Shown here piece by piece: positions 24,231-47,945 of a stretch of 64,000 bases of DNA (position 1 is its first letter; every line of letters starts with the position of its first letter). Below the pieces are notes generated by a model that worked only from the letters and a program-made list of their open reading frames with translations, was not told the DNA's origin and did not search any database. Made by a program: the position numbers and the translations under genes. Source of the DNA: Mesaphorura yosii (lineage: Eukaryota > Arthropoda > Collembola > Poduromorpha > Tullbergiidae); contig WIXG01000308.1 of the NCBI GenBank assembly GCA_009869945.1, positions 1-64,000 on the forward strand, in the 5' to 3' direction.

Positions 24231-25169
24231 ATGTGTTATTTCTGAGCCGTGATTTATCGAATGAAGTTTTCGTTTTTACGAATCGTTCACATTGGTGAAT
24301 GGAGGTCACACGGTCGGCTTCTTTTGGGCATGAACTGAAAAAAAGTGTGAAGGAAGTCGAGGCTGAGCTTGATGTCCCTTTTCATCGTATTTATTAGCTT
24401 CTTTTAAATGACTAATTTCTTTGCTTCCCATTCATTATTTGAATTCTCTTCATAGCTAACAACATGGTACTCTAAAAATGACGTCCTTAACACTACGTTT
24501 GATGGAGTTTAGCGTTATTCATACATTATGCATATTTAGAAGTAAAGTGATGGGATAGGAAAATGAATGTTCACATGTTGTTCTTAGCTAGGATAAAATT
24601 AACAGTGAAGAATAAAATCTTAATCGTGCCGTGTCGCAATAATAATTCATCGTAATACATAACATGACTGGTGAATTCATCTTGAACATGTGAATAAACT
24701 TATGGCCTCGGAGTGTTCAAATAGTTAACATTTTCGACAGACACGGTTTCAAGCTATAAATATGATTCTCATTAGCACGCCGTGGTCTGGCATTGTAGTG
24801 GGATTACATTTAGATTTAAATCATGCTTATTCTGTATCTGTAGCACGAAGGTACCGACAACAAAATACACATTTGTCAGAATATACGTATTTCATCAGGT
24901 CGTGGGTTATGGTACGTGTTAACCAATGATAACGCCATGATAACCTCTTTCATCAGTATGGTTAGAGGTACAGCATCTGTGCGTCTAAACTACCGCAGTT
25001 GCAACTTTTCTACCTGAATTGCTACTCAGTAGGAAATGACGCACCGGGAAAGGAGAGACCATGCTTTGACTGAATGATTCTTGTGTAGCGATGAACTTGA
25101 ACAGCGTGATTGTGGCAATTGCCTGAATAAAACTAAATTCCGGCGTCAATTCTCCCGAGACTGATACGA
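24231..25169. other. AT-rich spacer downstream of ALG2
   Basis: About 0.9 kb without a coding-like frame, repeat or RNA that I can support. Confidence 0.4.
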
Positions 25170-26275
25170 ATGGAGACAGAATTCATCAGAGGTCATTTTG
25201 AACTTAATTCCACTGTGAGTATGAATAATAATAAATACGTAGTGTTAATAGTCTATCACACCTAAGTCAATATACTCTATCACAAACACAGTCATCCTGT
25301 ATTATATCAAGCTCTAAAAGGGAATATCAAATCAACAAGTAGCAGACACTTTTCGGGTTTCCTTACGTAGTTATTATTCTTAGTTATTACTTATGTAATA
25401 CATGTAGCGCATATGATTGGGCAAAACCAGCTCTCGAGATAACATCTTAAAAATCTTAACTATCATAATAATTTGTTTGCCAAACACTGGAACATGAATA
25501 TTTCTTGGGTTCGTAGCAAGAGGTAAGTACTGACTGAGGAGAATTGCGACGGGATTCGGGTTCGTGGGCTCGACACAACATGAACCCGCTCTACACGCAC
25601 GTACTCATTATTAATTTGCTGAACTTTGTCATCTTGTCTATCGTCGTAGTTATAGTATAGAAAAGCTATAAAAGGAAATACTCACTATGCAAAATTAGAA
25701 CGAATTATGCAGTATTAATATGCATCAATTACGTTAGAAAAGCAACGCTGTGCTTAACTCAAAATTTTGCTATTACAAAGTATCGACTACGTTTCTATTA
25801 AAACTGGAAGACCTACACGGCACAATTCTACACGGTATAGGTGTTTAAGTCTTAAAAACAGTACTTCTTGCACATCGTGATCCGAGGACAGAGCAACGTT
25901 CTCAAGGAGATATTCATGGTTCCGTACAGTCAATTTCTCAACCGAAAGCAGGCGACGAAATTGCATTTTGAGTCAATCAACGACTACACGACTGACGACA
26001 AGCACTACGCTAATTTGTTTGAGGCATGGCTTGCAAAATGGAAATGTTACCCGAATTGCCCGTCACTCTCCGTGGACGAGTTCTGCCCCACCACTGCCGT
26101 CGTAAACGTTTTTGACATGACTGGGTACAATTACTTAACATGTTTCAGTTTCAACAATCCTAGCTCTAGCTCTAGTTTTATTGGCTTCACAATTACACTA
26201 AACATTATGTACATAAAAATAAGCACAAACTTTAAAATTTCACATTGTACTAACGTTGCTACATATTTGGCCTAA
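25170..26275 (+). CDS. Unrecognised two-exon candidate gene or gene fragment
   Basis: A short first exon, 25170-25214 (METEFIRGHFELNST), ends at a GTGAGT donor in phase 0. The coding-like block starting at 25862, just after an acceptor (aaaaacag), opens in phase 0 as YFLHIVIRGQSNVLKEIFMV. Codon use in 25862-26127 looks coding (GAC, AAG, CAC, TAC, GTG GAC GAG TTC), with recognisable but unassigned sequence such as KLHFESINDYTTDD and CPTTAVVNVFDMTG. After about 26127 the frame becomes AT-rich and Ser/Asn/Ile-rich, so the true exon may end at the GTACAA donor there, or the copy may be decayed. I do not recognise the family. It lies between ALG2 and the 3' end of PKA-C. It could be a real gene, a pseudogene fragment, or an exon of a gene whose other exons I missed. 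Confidence 0.35.
25580..25660 (+). CDS. Candidate 26-residue single-pass membrane micropeptide
   Basis: ATG at 25580 opens a 26-codon frame (MNPLYTHVLIINLL and then Phe, Val, Ile, Leu residues) that is almost entirely one hydrophobic segment preceded by a short polar start, and stops with TAG. The layout resembles sarcolamban-type micropeptides in general form only. It lies in the intron of the candidate gene above. A 26-codon ORF in AT-rich DNA can easily arise by chance. Confidence 0.15.
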   Translation: MNPLYTHVLIINLLNFVILSIVVVIV

Positions 26276-27017
26276 ACTACAGGAAATAAACAGCTCCCAC
26301 GTGAACTCAAAGAAATGCTAACAAAACACTGACCAGGAAATAACCCTCCACTTTGTCGCTACATTAAATTAAAGCTAGTAAGCATGCAGCTTCTGATTGT
26401 CTTTTACGCAGGACTGATTGACTGATTCATCGGAGTGAGATTTTCACACGAAGCGCTTCACAAATATATTGCCAGAGGATGGTGCTTCTTGGTGGTGGCT
26501 GACTTGGCTCCAGTTCTCAAAGGCAAAAGCAGAGACAGGCAAAGCATGCCAGTGACGACATTTTGCAGGGTATTTGCTATTCTGAAGTCAGAGACTGCAT
26601 GTTGAAAGTTGAGAGGAACTTGGGTCAAGCAAAGGCTCCAATTGGAAATTAAATTAGAATCTTATCTTTCACTTGCAAACACCGGGAGACGGGCAACCCC
26701 TACGAGCCTAATTTCTTATGTCAACAGTAACAATAGCTATTGCTTGTTCGTCAACCCTACCACAAAGTGTCGTGAAAGTAAAAAGTCTGCTGATGAAAGC
26801 GCAGCTCTGAACTAATCCCGTTAGTCATTTTGCTGTTGATGATTATTACAACGCAGCAGCAATGTTGAGCCTAACAAATGGCAGCTCTAAGAATTATTTC
26901 CACTTTCTGATTTGATTGAGTAGTACTTGAAACAGGCGTGAATGCGACTTGAACATTAAATTGACACTATTTAGACTCTACAAATAAACACTTTGTCAAT
27001 AATAAAAAAACCAGACT

Positions 27018-38051
<11,034 letters not shown>

Positions 38052-41000
38052 GGTACGAGTAATTATGTTGGCAGAAGAACACTGTGATTCGTGCACCAAT
38101 TGCGATAACCAACAACTATCACTCGGGAGTCTTGCAAGGAACTCCGCAACGCTGATTTCGACAATTTTCTCGAAGCCCTCAACTTCTCGTCGTCCAACAA
38201 ACAGAAGACTGATTCACAGACGGTTAAAGTAAGGAACAAATGGTAGGAAGAACGCTAGAGAGATAAATTAATTGAGAAATTAAGAGCGTGTGTGGATATT
38301 ATAACAATTGGCAATCCAGAATCCAACAAAACGAAGAGTGCTCGACGCGAGAGATGATCGTGACGAGTTGTGGTCGAGATGCGATGCTGGATTCATGCGG
38401 AGCTGTCCCAATCGAACTCATTTTCTGGTGCTCTGCATTTTCCCGAGAATTGTATTGTTGTATTGATCAGAAATCAAAATTCAATACGAAGGCGAGTGCA
38501 AAATCGGGCAGTCCTTCCAAAAATGATTCAACGTTCACACTTTTCCGTGTTTCTTTTTTGTGTTGATGTCATACTCCAGACATTTTCGAATTTTGCACAC
38601 TTGCTTTCACAAATCTCGTTTGGATTCTGTTTTTGAAATTTGAATTGCACACTTTGATTCCGTGTTCACATGCCCGAGTTGACTTTGTTGTGTTGATTGT
38701 TGGGAGTGTGTTTTGAGTCGCTGCACTGTTGTTTTTGTGGCTGTGCCTCTCGGTCGTTCTGTTTTCACCGCGTTTTGTGTAATGGGAATATTTTTACGAC
38801 TGTGCTGATGAGTGAAAAGTAATAATACGAGTTAAAATAAAGTAAAAATATGATAATAATAGATGAGGAGTTGTTGAGAGTAAAGTATTGTGTATTTTAA
38901 TATTGGGTATAGTAAATACGAGCGAGTAGTGCAAAAGTGCTTCGTCTGAATGAATTGTGTAATATTTTCGTATGTGTGGTCTTATGCGAGTTTTGAGTTG
39001 GACGAAGGAGTGTGTGCATAGACGGAGAACTGGAACCCACTAAGTTGTCTCGGCTCAATTTAGTGTGTTACGTAAAAGCGAAATTCAGAAGATAAGGTTC
39101 CAATGATACGAGCACGAGTGACTCCTATGCTACTGTGCTAAGCCCGTGCCTGTACTCGTTTCGCCGTGCCGTCTGAGCAGAGCTGCGGCTAAGGCAGAGC
39201 AGCGAGAGTTTAAAGAGTAGAAGTTGAGTTAAGAGGGAGATGGCCGATCCACAAAATCGATCAAAATGGAAGGGAATGGGAATATACAAAATTTCTGTTC
39301 TCTGCTCACACTACCAGACCAGGAACGAACGGAGCAGACTGCAAACACAAACCAAAGTCAGCATTAGTTTTTTTACTCTGCAAGTTTGTACACACGGTAT
39401 AAGTATTAAGGTATTATGCCTGCACTACGGCTATAATAATGATGTTAAAAGTCTCTACTGCAGGAACGGCTGCTGAGAAATAAGAAAAAACTCAAGATTT
39501 TGTGTAAAGTCATGAAAACATTGTTATATGAAGGTTTCGGCACATTCAGAAGTGAGTCCAGGCAGCCAGACTAACGAATCTCGCTTGAAGTACAATGCGT
39601 TCATTTCTGCAGCGCTTCTTCACTCATTTCGCCAACTCAGAGTTGGCCTCCGAGTCGTATAATTTTATACCCTACCATAGCCAGCATTGTCATAAGGAAA
39701 AAAATTATTATTACACTTTGCATTTGATATTTCCTACCACCACTTGCACCGTATCTCATTCGCGTATACCGCTCAGCACGCAAGCACAACACTGCGATCG
39801 CTTATGGCTACAGTGAGGCACATGGAAGCGATGGAACAGAATCATGAGATTGTGGAATGCTATTTAGCTTCACAGGGTGACTCGTGTGAAGGGAATACCG
39901 TCCCGAATCAAACTCAAGCACTTGGATACTTCAATTACGCAACTGCCTGCACAAGCACGCTCCACGTGAAACGCGCAAATTGTGTTGTGCAAAATTCCGC
40001 TCATCATATTTCATCTCCTTCCACTCGGATGCTTCATTCCTTCGCAAAACAGCAACAGCAGCGCATTTTGTACGGGCCGTGTGCTTTGAACTCCAGAGAC
40101 GGATTTATCCGAGGTGATGAGTGTAAGCGTGGAAATTGCGAACTGCTGAATTACAGGAGGCTACGAAGTGCGAGAGACGCGTGGCGGCTGGTTGTGCACA
40201 AATGCGGTACTCCGAATTAACATTGAACACGTTCGCATGGGTTTATTTTTCCTTCACATTTGATTCAATCTAAAATTCTCAGCCCTGGCAATCCCCAATA
40301 TGACTCTCCTGTTGCCAGTGTTAGAGGTTTGCTTCTGCAGTTTGTTAAAACTACTCTTGTTTTATAGACGTTTATATTGCCGAATAGTATTTTATAATAG
40401 TATTTCCAGCCTCTATTTTATAGAGCATGAGAAGAGAAGACGAGTAAGTCGGCGGCATGTGCCCGTACCGTATTCACGTCTACTTTGTAACAGGATTGTT
40501 CTCCATGCGTTAACTTCGATAGAACGCCTGCTAGCATCGCATGAACTCTCTTGCACGCTTTCACGAAATTTGCAAACCTCTTCCACACACGCTGGCATGT
40601 GCAAGAGACGGGCACAAAAGTATATTTAGAACTCCGCGTCAAGCCCGGGTTGTGTAAGATGAGACCTTTAAAGCACGTAACGTTTGTTGGATGGATGGAA
40701 AGAGTTCACAGAGAGGACACGGGAGATCAGAACAATGATGATGAACACTAAATCTCTTTGTTTGCACTTCTTATTGTTCGGATTCAGCCGAGTCGGGAAA
40801 GAATAGAACAAAACAGAACAAGTGTCAAGGCGTTATTTGTCACTGGGGTCTGTGTGCCACACAAACGTCTTGCAGTACAATGAAGAGCAATGCGGGACTC
40901 TGTCCTTTCTTTTCTTCCCCGAGTTCTACATTTAGAACAGACGGGATTCAATCGGGATTCAACGTAATTAGTAGGATTTCGCGCAGATCCGCACTCGCAC

Positions 41001-44000
41001 GCCGCGTGCATCAACAATTCAGATTCGGATTGAGATTGGTTGGAAGGAGAGTGGATTTATTTCTGACGCTCGTCGTTCTTATCGGCCCGTCTCCAGGAAA
41101 CGGATCGCAGAGTGGCAAGAGCACTTCTTCGTCGTGGTAGAAGATGCATTACCATTGTGCTGAATATCATTATCATTCTCCGTTTTGTGCACGCACGCAG
41201 CCTTTGAGTGATGGTTAGGTGCGATATTCGAGAATATGATAGATTGGATCGACGTGCACGGGCGGGCAGGTCGAGAATATTGCCACATGGATGTTCTATT
41301 GACTTTCCACTTTGAATTCTAATACCAGAATAATAGTGAGAGTTCCAAGAATCAAAAATCTTTGACTTGTCTCTGTGCCGTGCCTTTGCTATGTGCCTTT
41401 GTCGAATGTTGGAGCGACGTGACTGTGGAGAACGAGCGACTGGTTTATTTAAACATTATTTTTGTGTGTTGCTTTCACCTTTTCCTTTATCCACGTTTCA
41501 ATTTTACATTCTTCTCTCTGTCATTATTTTCTGTTGTGTACGTACCCGTGTACTCGACGAGCGAACACGCTCGCTTTGTGTCTGACTTGAAAGTAGTCTG
41601 CCCAAATTTGATTTCTACTTTACTTTATTTTCCTTCGCTCGTCCTCGCTCGCTCGCTTTGTCTGTCGTGTGTGCAGAATTGATTACATAATTATTAGAGC
41701 TCTATTATGCGATGCGCTACTCCCGAGTCGCTTTCATTCGATACACTTCCTTTCCTTCGCGTTCCTTGCCCGTCTCTAGGCCGTCGTTTCCAAGTGTCGT
41801 CTTTCTGTCCCTTCTTGGCGTTTTACTACGATATCAAATATCAATGGACACGACGACACAAGCAGCCAGCCGGGCTGTGCCCAAGTCGCGTACGCCTTAC
41901 TACACTTGCACCGAACACGCCTAATCCTGCAGTCGGTGTTCGTTCGAAGCAGCACATGCAATAATATCATCTGGAAATACGAGTAGGTTGTAAGTAGTTG
42001 GAATAATATTTTCAATGTTATGTGCCATTTCTGTTGCGTTGTCCGCGCAGAGGAACGAAATCATATTATGTAATGCAGCCTACATAAGGTTTTACTCATT
42101 TCTTGATCGGATTGCATAACACGTACTCCAATTTTCTCCTCTTGACATTCAGAGAAAGTCCTCGAGCGCAGCTCAGCTCGCCGTCTTTGCCATGGCCATT
42201 CTCGCCACGCCGTGCTACGCCAGAAGGCATTCCGCTACAATCCTCTTCCGTCTGCACCGCACAACAGGCAAATAACAAGTGTCCTTCCACAGTACACTTT
42301 TAATCGAATAAATCTCTCTTCGGCTTGAATTGATTTTGATGTGAACCGGGATCGCGAGACTCATGAGATCATTATTATTCACTACGAGACACTAATAATA
42401 AAAACATCTCATTCCCGAGTCTATCTGGGCCTAACGTTTCATTTTACATTTTGCATGCACGCGGTGATTGGTGGCAGGTCGCTTCAAGCCGTACTGAAAA
42501 AGATTTCCGAACCACAAGTCAAGTCACATCGAATCTGCACAAGCCAATTCACGCATTCATGTGCACGAGCAACCGTCTCAAACCCTCAAACAGTTCGAAA
42601 AATGGACCGACTGTCTGTAATATCAAATTGGGTCAGGCCATTCGTCCGTATCAAAGATGGTAAAGTCCATCAATACAAACGGGGTCTTTCATTCCTCCTG
42701 CGCTGCGATAACATGATAATAATATCCCGAGTGCACAACAATGCGACTGCGATGCAGCAGCCAACACACGGCACGATCATTACAATCACAATCCAATTAT
42801 TCGTGTTGCTTTACTTTGTGGGTGTGAAGCGAACGCGTAATTGATAGCGAGATAAGTTCTTAAATTTAGTAGTCAAAGCCCAACAATGCGGCATGGCCAT
42901 AGACACGGAGGGAGGACACGGACGCGCAGCCATCGAGTAATTCAAGAAGGTCGCATTCGATGTGACGGGTTTGATTTCTGTTACATGCTGCACAGAAGTT
43001 GTGTGACCGACCGTAATGACAATGCATAAACATTATTTACGCATCGAAAATAAATTGGACGTTGGATTAATGTGTTATTGTTTTTATTTCCTAAATTGAA
43101 ATATAATACCATTTATCATGGGACAACTAAACCATGCAACACAGGCCAGGCCAACGTCGGAAGCCACCAACTTTCTATCCCACACATCAACAGATGCAAC
43201 GCGTTCGTGAAGAGCACCTCAGTACTGCTAAGCACTGCTCTGGCTTGACTCAGCGCTCCGGCAAGCAAGAAACCATCAATTCATTATGCGAAATAACCTT
43301 TCATTCCCAGTTTAGACGGTCGATGATGAAAACAGTAATAACAGTTAGTTAGTGTCAGCCGTTCGATGAGCTCAGCTCAAGACTGAATGCGAGAAGGAGT
43401 TTCCATTATTCATGCGACTACAAGTGCCCATTACCCATAAGCGGCGCTGTGACTATAAACTCGAGCGGATAATGCAATCACAAACCAATGACACGTCGGC
43501 GTCACCGTGAGCGTGCAAAATCACGCAGAAGAACGTTGGCAGGATCTCCATACATGGATTTTGCAAATTGAATGTAAATTGACGACTGACCGGCCGCTCC
43601 GACGCGTCATGCATGCTAAATGCAAAAAATTAACCAACCGCCGTTACCCTACCGTACATCAGGAAGTCAGTCTCAACTCAAACGAAGGCCTGTATTGCTG
43701 TCCGGTGGCTCGAAGCGGCGACAGTGGATTTACACCCGGGATTAACATTATAAGTCTTATCGTAATTGTGTTCGTGTCACGCAAAAATAGAACAGTGACA
43801 AGGATATTAATTACGATACTGCGCGACAGCTTTGTTATCTCTCCGCGCACACATGGAGGATGAGCTCACCGTATCATAATTCGATTATGCTTAGCCATGC
43901 ACGATGCACACGCTTTCACCTAGAACGCAGAGGGAATGAAAACTCAGCGACGCAGGAAATGAGAGCGGACTCTGGAGCCACCTTGTGCCGGCCTATCAAA

Positions 44001-44452
44001 TCCGTTTGCTTGCAGTTTAAGAAGATTCCGACTTTCTCAAGCTTTCTTTTATATACTTTGTTTTTTTGACCATTTATAAGCATGTGCGTAACAGAATTTA
44101 ATGCGTATAGACGCAAATGGACGCCTAACGTCTCAGGAAATTTTACGCTAAGGTCAATGAGCTTTACCATTCACATGAGTAAGCCAGAAGGACTTACGTT
44201 TTCAAAAGCCAAGAGTAACTAAATGGTCTGGCTCCTTGAAACGGAGAAGATTATTACGAAAGTTCGTTAGATCAGTTTTCTATTTCAGCTCATTAGCAGC
44301 GATCGTTAAGAAAGGCTTAGGACTTGGGAAATTGCCCTACAAATTTGCGGTGACGGCAATCCTGCCTTTTCGAGGCTGAACCGGAAACTTGGTGCATAAT
44401 TCACAACTCTCCTTCAAAACATGTTCAAAAGAAGCGAAATTCGCTGAGAAGC

Positions 44453-44460
44453 TGACGTCA
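44453..44460. promoter_or_regulatory. CRE-like palindrome TGACGTCA
   Basis: A perfect 8-bp cAMP response element lies about 220 nt downstream of the 44682-44784 start exon, inside the PKA-C locus. One such site is expected by chance in a window of this size, so function is unproven. Confidence 0.2.
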
Positions 44461-44681
44461 AACGACGTCTAATTTAATGCAGACGCGAAGAGGAGATGTA
44501 GTGGAAATACGCAATTCGACCTTGCTTTTTAGCATCAACAATCCCCCAGACTGAGATTCCAGACACAAATCCTTCACTCGGGTAACTTTGGCCATTCTCC
44601 ATGCAAAATTGACAACATGGCATTGGCTATTAATGTTAGTCAACTGAAAATAATAATGAAAGATTGGATGACGTTAATTAC

Positions 44682-44784
44682 CAGATTGCAAGTGAACTCG
44701 CAGCTTCGCATCGTACTCGTTCTCATCGGAAACTTGTCTCAAGATGTTTTCCTGGTCGTCGTCATTTTCTGAGTACGCACTCAT
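44682..44784 (-). other. PKA-C: PKA-C alternative first exon: MSAYSENDDDQ type
   Basis: ATG at 44784 opens 34 codons, MSAYSENDDDQENILRQVSD then NEYDAKLRVHLQS, ending phase 1 at TCT G|GTAATT. It is charged and possibly helical, with no Gly2. The phase match to exon 2, coding-like codon use, and position between other PKA-C start exons support assignment. The splice would span 13.5 kb and skip several other starts, so transcript evidence is needed. Confidence 0.6.
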
Positions 44785-46330
44785 AATCTCACAGCAAAAG
44801 AAGCGTCGGTGCCTGTCTGCTCCCAATGATTTCGAAATCGGGACCACTAATCACTGAAGGTGTGCTTGTACTCTGTCAGGTTGAGTCTCACGATGTCAAG
44901 CTGCAGTCTCTCGCATTCATTTGTGCACTGTTTATCCGAGATTCCAGAGGTCACAGGACTCTGAATCAATAGTCTCACAAACTGTGTCGCAGGAATGATA
45001 GCCTCTTGTATAACTTTTGTCACAACCCATCAACAACGCCGAAGAAGATGCAATAATGCCTGTATTGGAAGTGAAAATACCACTGCGAGCAGATGAACAA
45101 AATGAGTCCTTTTAGCATTCACGGAACAAAATTCTCCAACTATTTTTGGATGGTTCACAATGAGATGTGAAATGTGAAACTGATATCTGATCACCGGATC
45201 TGCAATCTGCGGCAGACTTTGTCTGGCGTCTGTTTTGCGAGTCTGGGTGTGTAAACTACGTGCGTGTTAAAAGTACGGATTCCAAACCAGGCAGCACACT
45301 ACTAAACTATCCTGGGCCTCAGCTGGACGTGTAGAAGACGTGTTTCAAATTACTCTGAATGACCTTGCCTGATAGTGGTAGTGCAATGAATATGAAGTTG
45401 GTATTGATATTGATATTATAGCGTAATGATAAACAAAATCCAAGATTTCAGAGCTTTATAGCTGTAGGTTTGATGTTAATTTGATTTCTAGCCTGGCACG
45501 AAAATCAGAGCAATGCTAATGGCACATAAAATATCATGTGCTGTGTCCAACAGTCCAACGCAGTGGTGGTGGTGGCTGGTTGTGATGTTTATTACGCTGA
45601 TAGCAATGGCAACATGTTTCGGAGCGCATAAAATGAAGCAGAGTCCAAGCCCAGCGTACATCAAAGGAGTAACAGCCACATTAACGCGTCATGCCAAATA
45701 ATTTATATATCATTATTATGAAACGACGAGCAAAATGAGAGAATTCAGGGTTTTATAGTTTCGAGTCATGTCAGGTTAAGCCTGGCGTATCATGTAAATC
45801 CACCGCACGAGATATCACTCGCCTGACTGGCGAAGGTTCAGACTTCTGACAGTTCATACCGTGCAAACAAAGTGCTCCGCATGGGCACGGAGCTTCGAAC
45901 GGTGCACGGCTACCTGATCAGTGCTGCGAACTCCTGGCAATATGTATGGGATTAAGTCGGCCCGTTTGAAGCCTTGGCTCGGCTTAATAAAGTGCTATTG
46001 TTGCTTAATTATTAATTGAGCCCACATAAAACAGGAGCTTCCTTCACTTAACACGCAATGTCATTATTTTTATTTAGTTCGGCAAGTAACGTAAACGCAA
46101 TCACGTGCTCAGTGGAGCAAGGTTCATTTGCTGCAACACTTCAGTCGCGGCACCTCCTGACATGAAACGAAAGCATTATGTGCTTATTGTGAGCCTGGTC
46201 TCTGACAGCTGTTTGTCGACCGTGGTCGTATTTCGTTAGTCCATCAATGGAGGATGATTGGTATCGACACGTGTGGTGTGTAGTCAACAAATCTGATCTC
46301 ACGCTTTGAAAGAAAGGGAAGTTTACTTAC

Positions 46331-47945
46331 TGTGATCAAAATTCTTGCTTTTTGATCCGCCACTTCCTGTTAAAGAAATCAACTTTGGCGCTGAGCCAGA
46401 TGTCGACAGCTTCTTCGTCTTGCTTGGTTCTTCATTGATGCCTTGAAAAGAAAGCAAGACGGCTTAAATGCAGGTAGACACGCTTCTTAGAAAATGTGCA
46501 ATTGCAAACTGTTAACCTACTTGTCACTGTACTCTGATGACTCTCTGGCGCTGACTTGTCAGACTCCTCCAAGGTGGGCGGGCCAGGCGTCACGGAGTTC
46601 AGGTTGGACCCATTGACTAGATTTGGCGGTGCGGTGGTCTGATTGGCTGCTGTCTGTTGGTGGTTACCCCCTGCTCCTTTGTTGATTTGATTGAACCCGC
46701 CACTGCTGGATCCACTCATAGAGTGGGCACCCGGCTCAATTCCTTCATCCACACGCGGAATGTATTTCGCTGCTGCGGCCGCAGCCTCTGAAAATGCAAT
46801 ACAAATTAGTAGTGCTCAAAATGACAGGAATAAAGCAGAAGCAAAGGTGGGCTAAGGCATTTTGCAATTGGAAATCTTGACAATCTGGCCAAGCTCGACT
46901 TCATTCTTTGGATTAAAATGTGAGATTTTAAGGAATGTCTCCGGTATGTAGCTTCCTGTGTCCTCACTAATTGACTCATTTCGGATACAATAGCTGACTC
47001 AAGAGTGTGAAGCCAGCCGATACGATAAAGGAACCGACTCGACAATCGACAAGCAGTCGATCCTAAAGAGACAATGTAGGAACGAATTGCCGAGCTATGA
47101 CTCGAGTGCATGCACTCGACATGAGTGCATGGAGTGATAAGTGGCACAGAGATAAGCGCGTTATATAATTTAAATTTAGTGTGGGCGCACACCAAGTCAG
47201 CGAAAGGCAATTAAAAAAACGAATGCCGGTCAGTAGGAATTTCGAACTTAGTCGCGTGATAAACTGCTGCTGATAAGGGACACATAACCAAAGGTAATGG
47301 CACTGCGATCACTTTGACTGCACCAAGCAAGTCCACAATGTTATGTGCGAATGCGAAGGCTTCTAAACTCTGGCAATTTACAGCGTGGTGGCATGATCGT
47401 GGAGATGTTTGGTATTTTTGCGTGGGTTCGCACAAGCATTATTCCAGTATTCGTGTGAAAATAATGAGCTTTCACCGTGATTAGCCATTGACATTGTTTT
47501 CAGCAATAAATTAAAGTCGGACATAAAAGGGTTTAGCCGATTTGGACAGAGCATGAAAAGCGAGTAAAAGCGTTAGCGGATGAAGCGCCAAGTGTTACCA
47601 TCAGCACCAGACGAGTTTCATCGTCAACGTCTAATGACATAAGGTAAGAATGGGCTTATGGCATGCAAGTAAATTACCATAAATTATGGCGTGTTTACGT
47701 GAAAGGCTAAATGGTAGAGCGTTAGGAGATTACGGGCGAGATCGTAGGGTCATGATCATGATCAGGACAGTTGATGGCGGGTAGACAGCAGACAGGCAGG
47801 CAGTCAGGCAGCACAAATAGCAAGAGACGAGCATAGCAAGAATAGGCATAACGTGTAACGATTATTATTGCAAATTTATTTTCATGTTATTACCTTCGGC
47901 TTTCTTCTTCTTCTCCTTCTTCTTTTTGCTGCTAAAGAAAGGCAT
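46331..47945 (-). other. PKA-C: PKA-C distal start module: three-exon N-terminal extension
   Basis: Three minus-strand exons, all joined in phase 1: 47945-47894 (MPFFSSKKKKEKKKKAE), 46787-46521 (EAAAAAAKYIPRVDEGIEPG, then a Ser/Gly/Asn/Gln/Pro-rich linker) and 46441-46331 (INEEPSKTKKLSTSGSAP to KNFDH). The last ends CAC A|GTAAGT, phase 1, so it can join exon 2 as Met-Arg-Glu-Trp. Together they would add about 127 mostly disordered residues with a polybasic, membrane- or nucleus-targeting-like start. I found no other gene on this strand before the PKA-C core that these exons could belong to, but a separate gene with undetected exons cannot be excluded. Confidence 0.55.

Noticed and set aside
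39744-40220. 158-codon plus-strand open frame in the PKA-C intron
   Set aside because: No in-frame ATG at its head, mixed composition without domain signals, and no splice partners.
41079-41288. ATG frame (MWQYSRPARPCTS) with a phase-1 GTAATG donor, possible further PKA-C start exon
   Set aside because: Phase fits, but composition is not coding-like and the donor could be chance; too weak to list as a start exon.
42341-42844. 167-codon plus-strand open frame
   Set aside because: Ile/Thr/His-rich sequence without a recognisable domain; starts at a non-ATG codon; likely chance in a long intron.
45488-45701. Overlapping open frames on both strands, the minus one hydrophobic
   Set aside because: Both strands are open at once with no start or splice support; typical of chance overlap.
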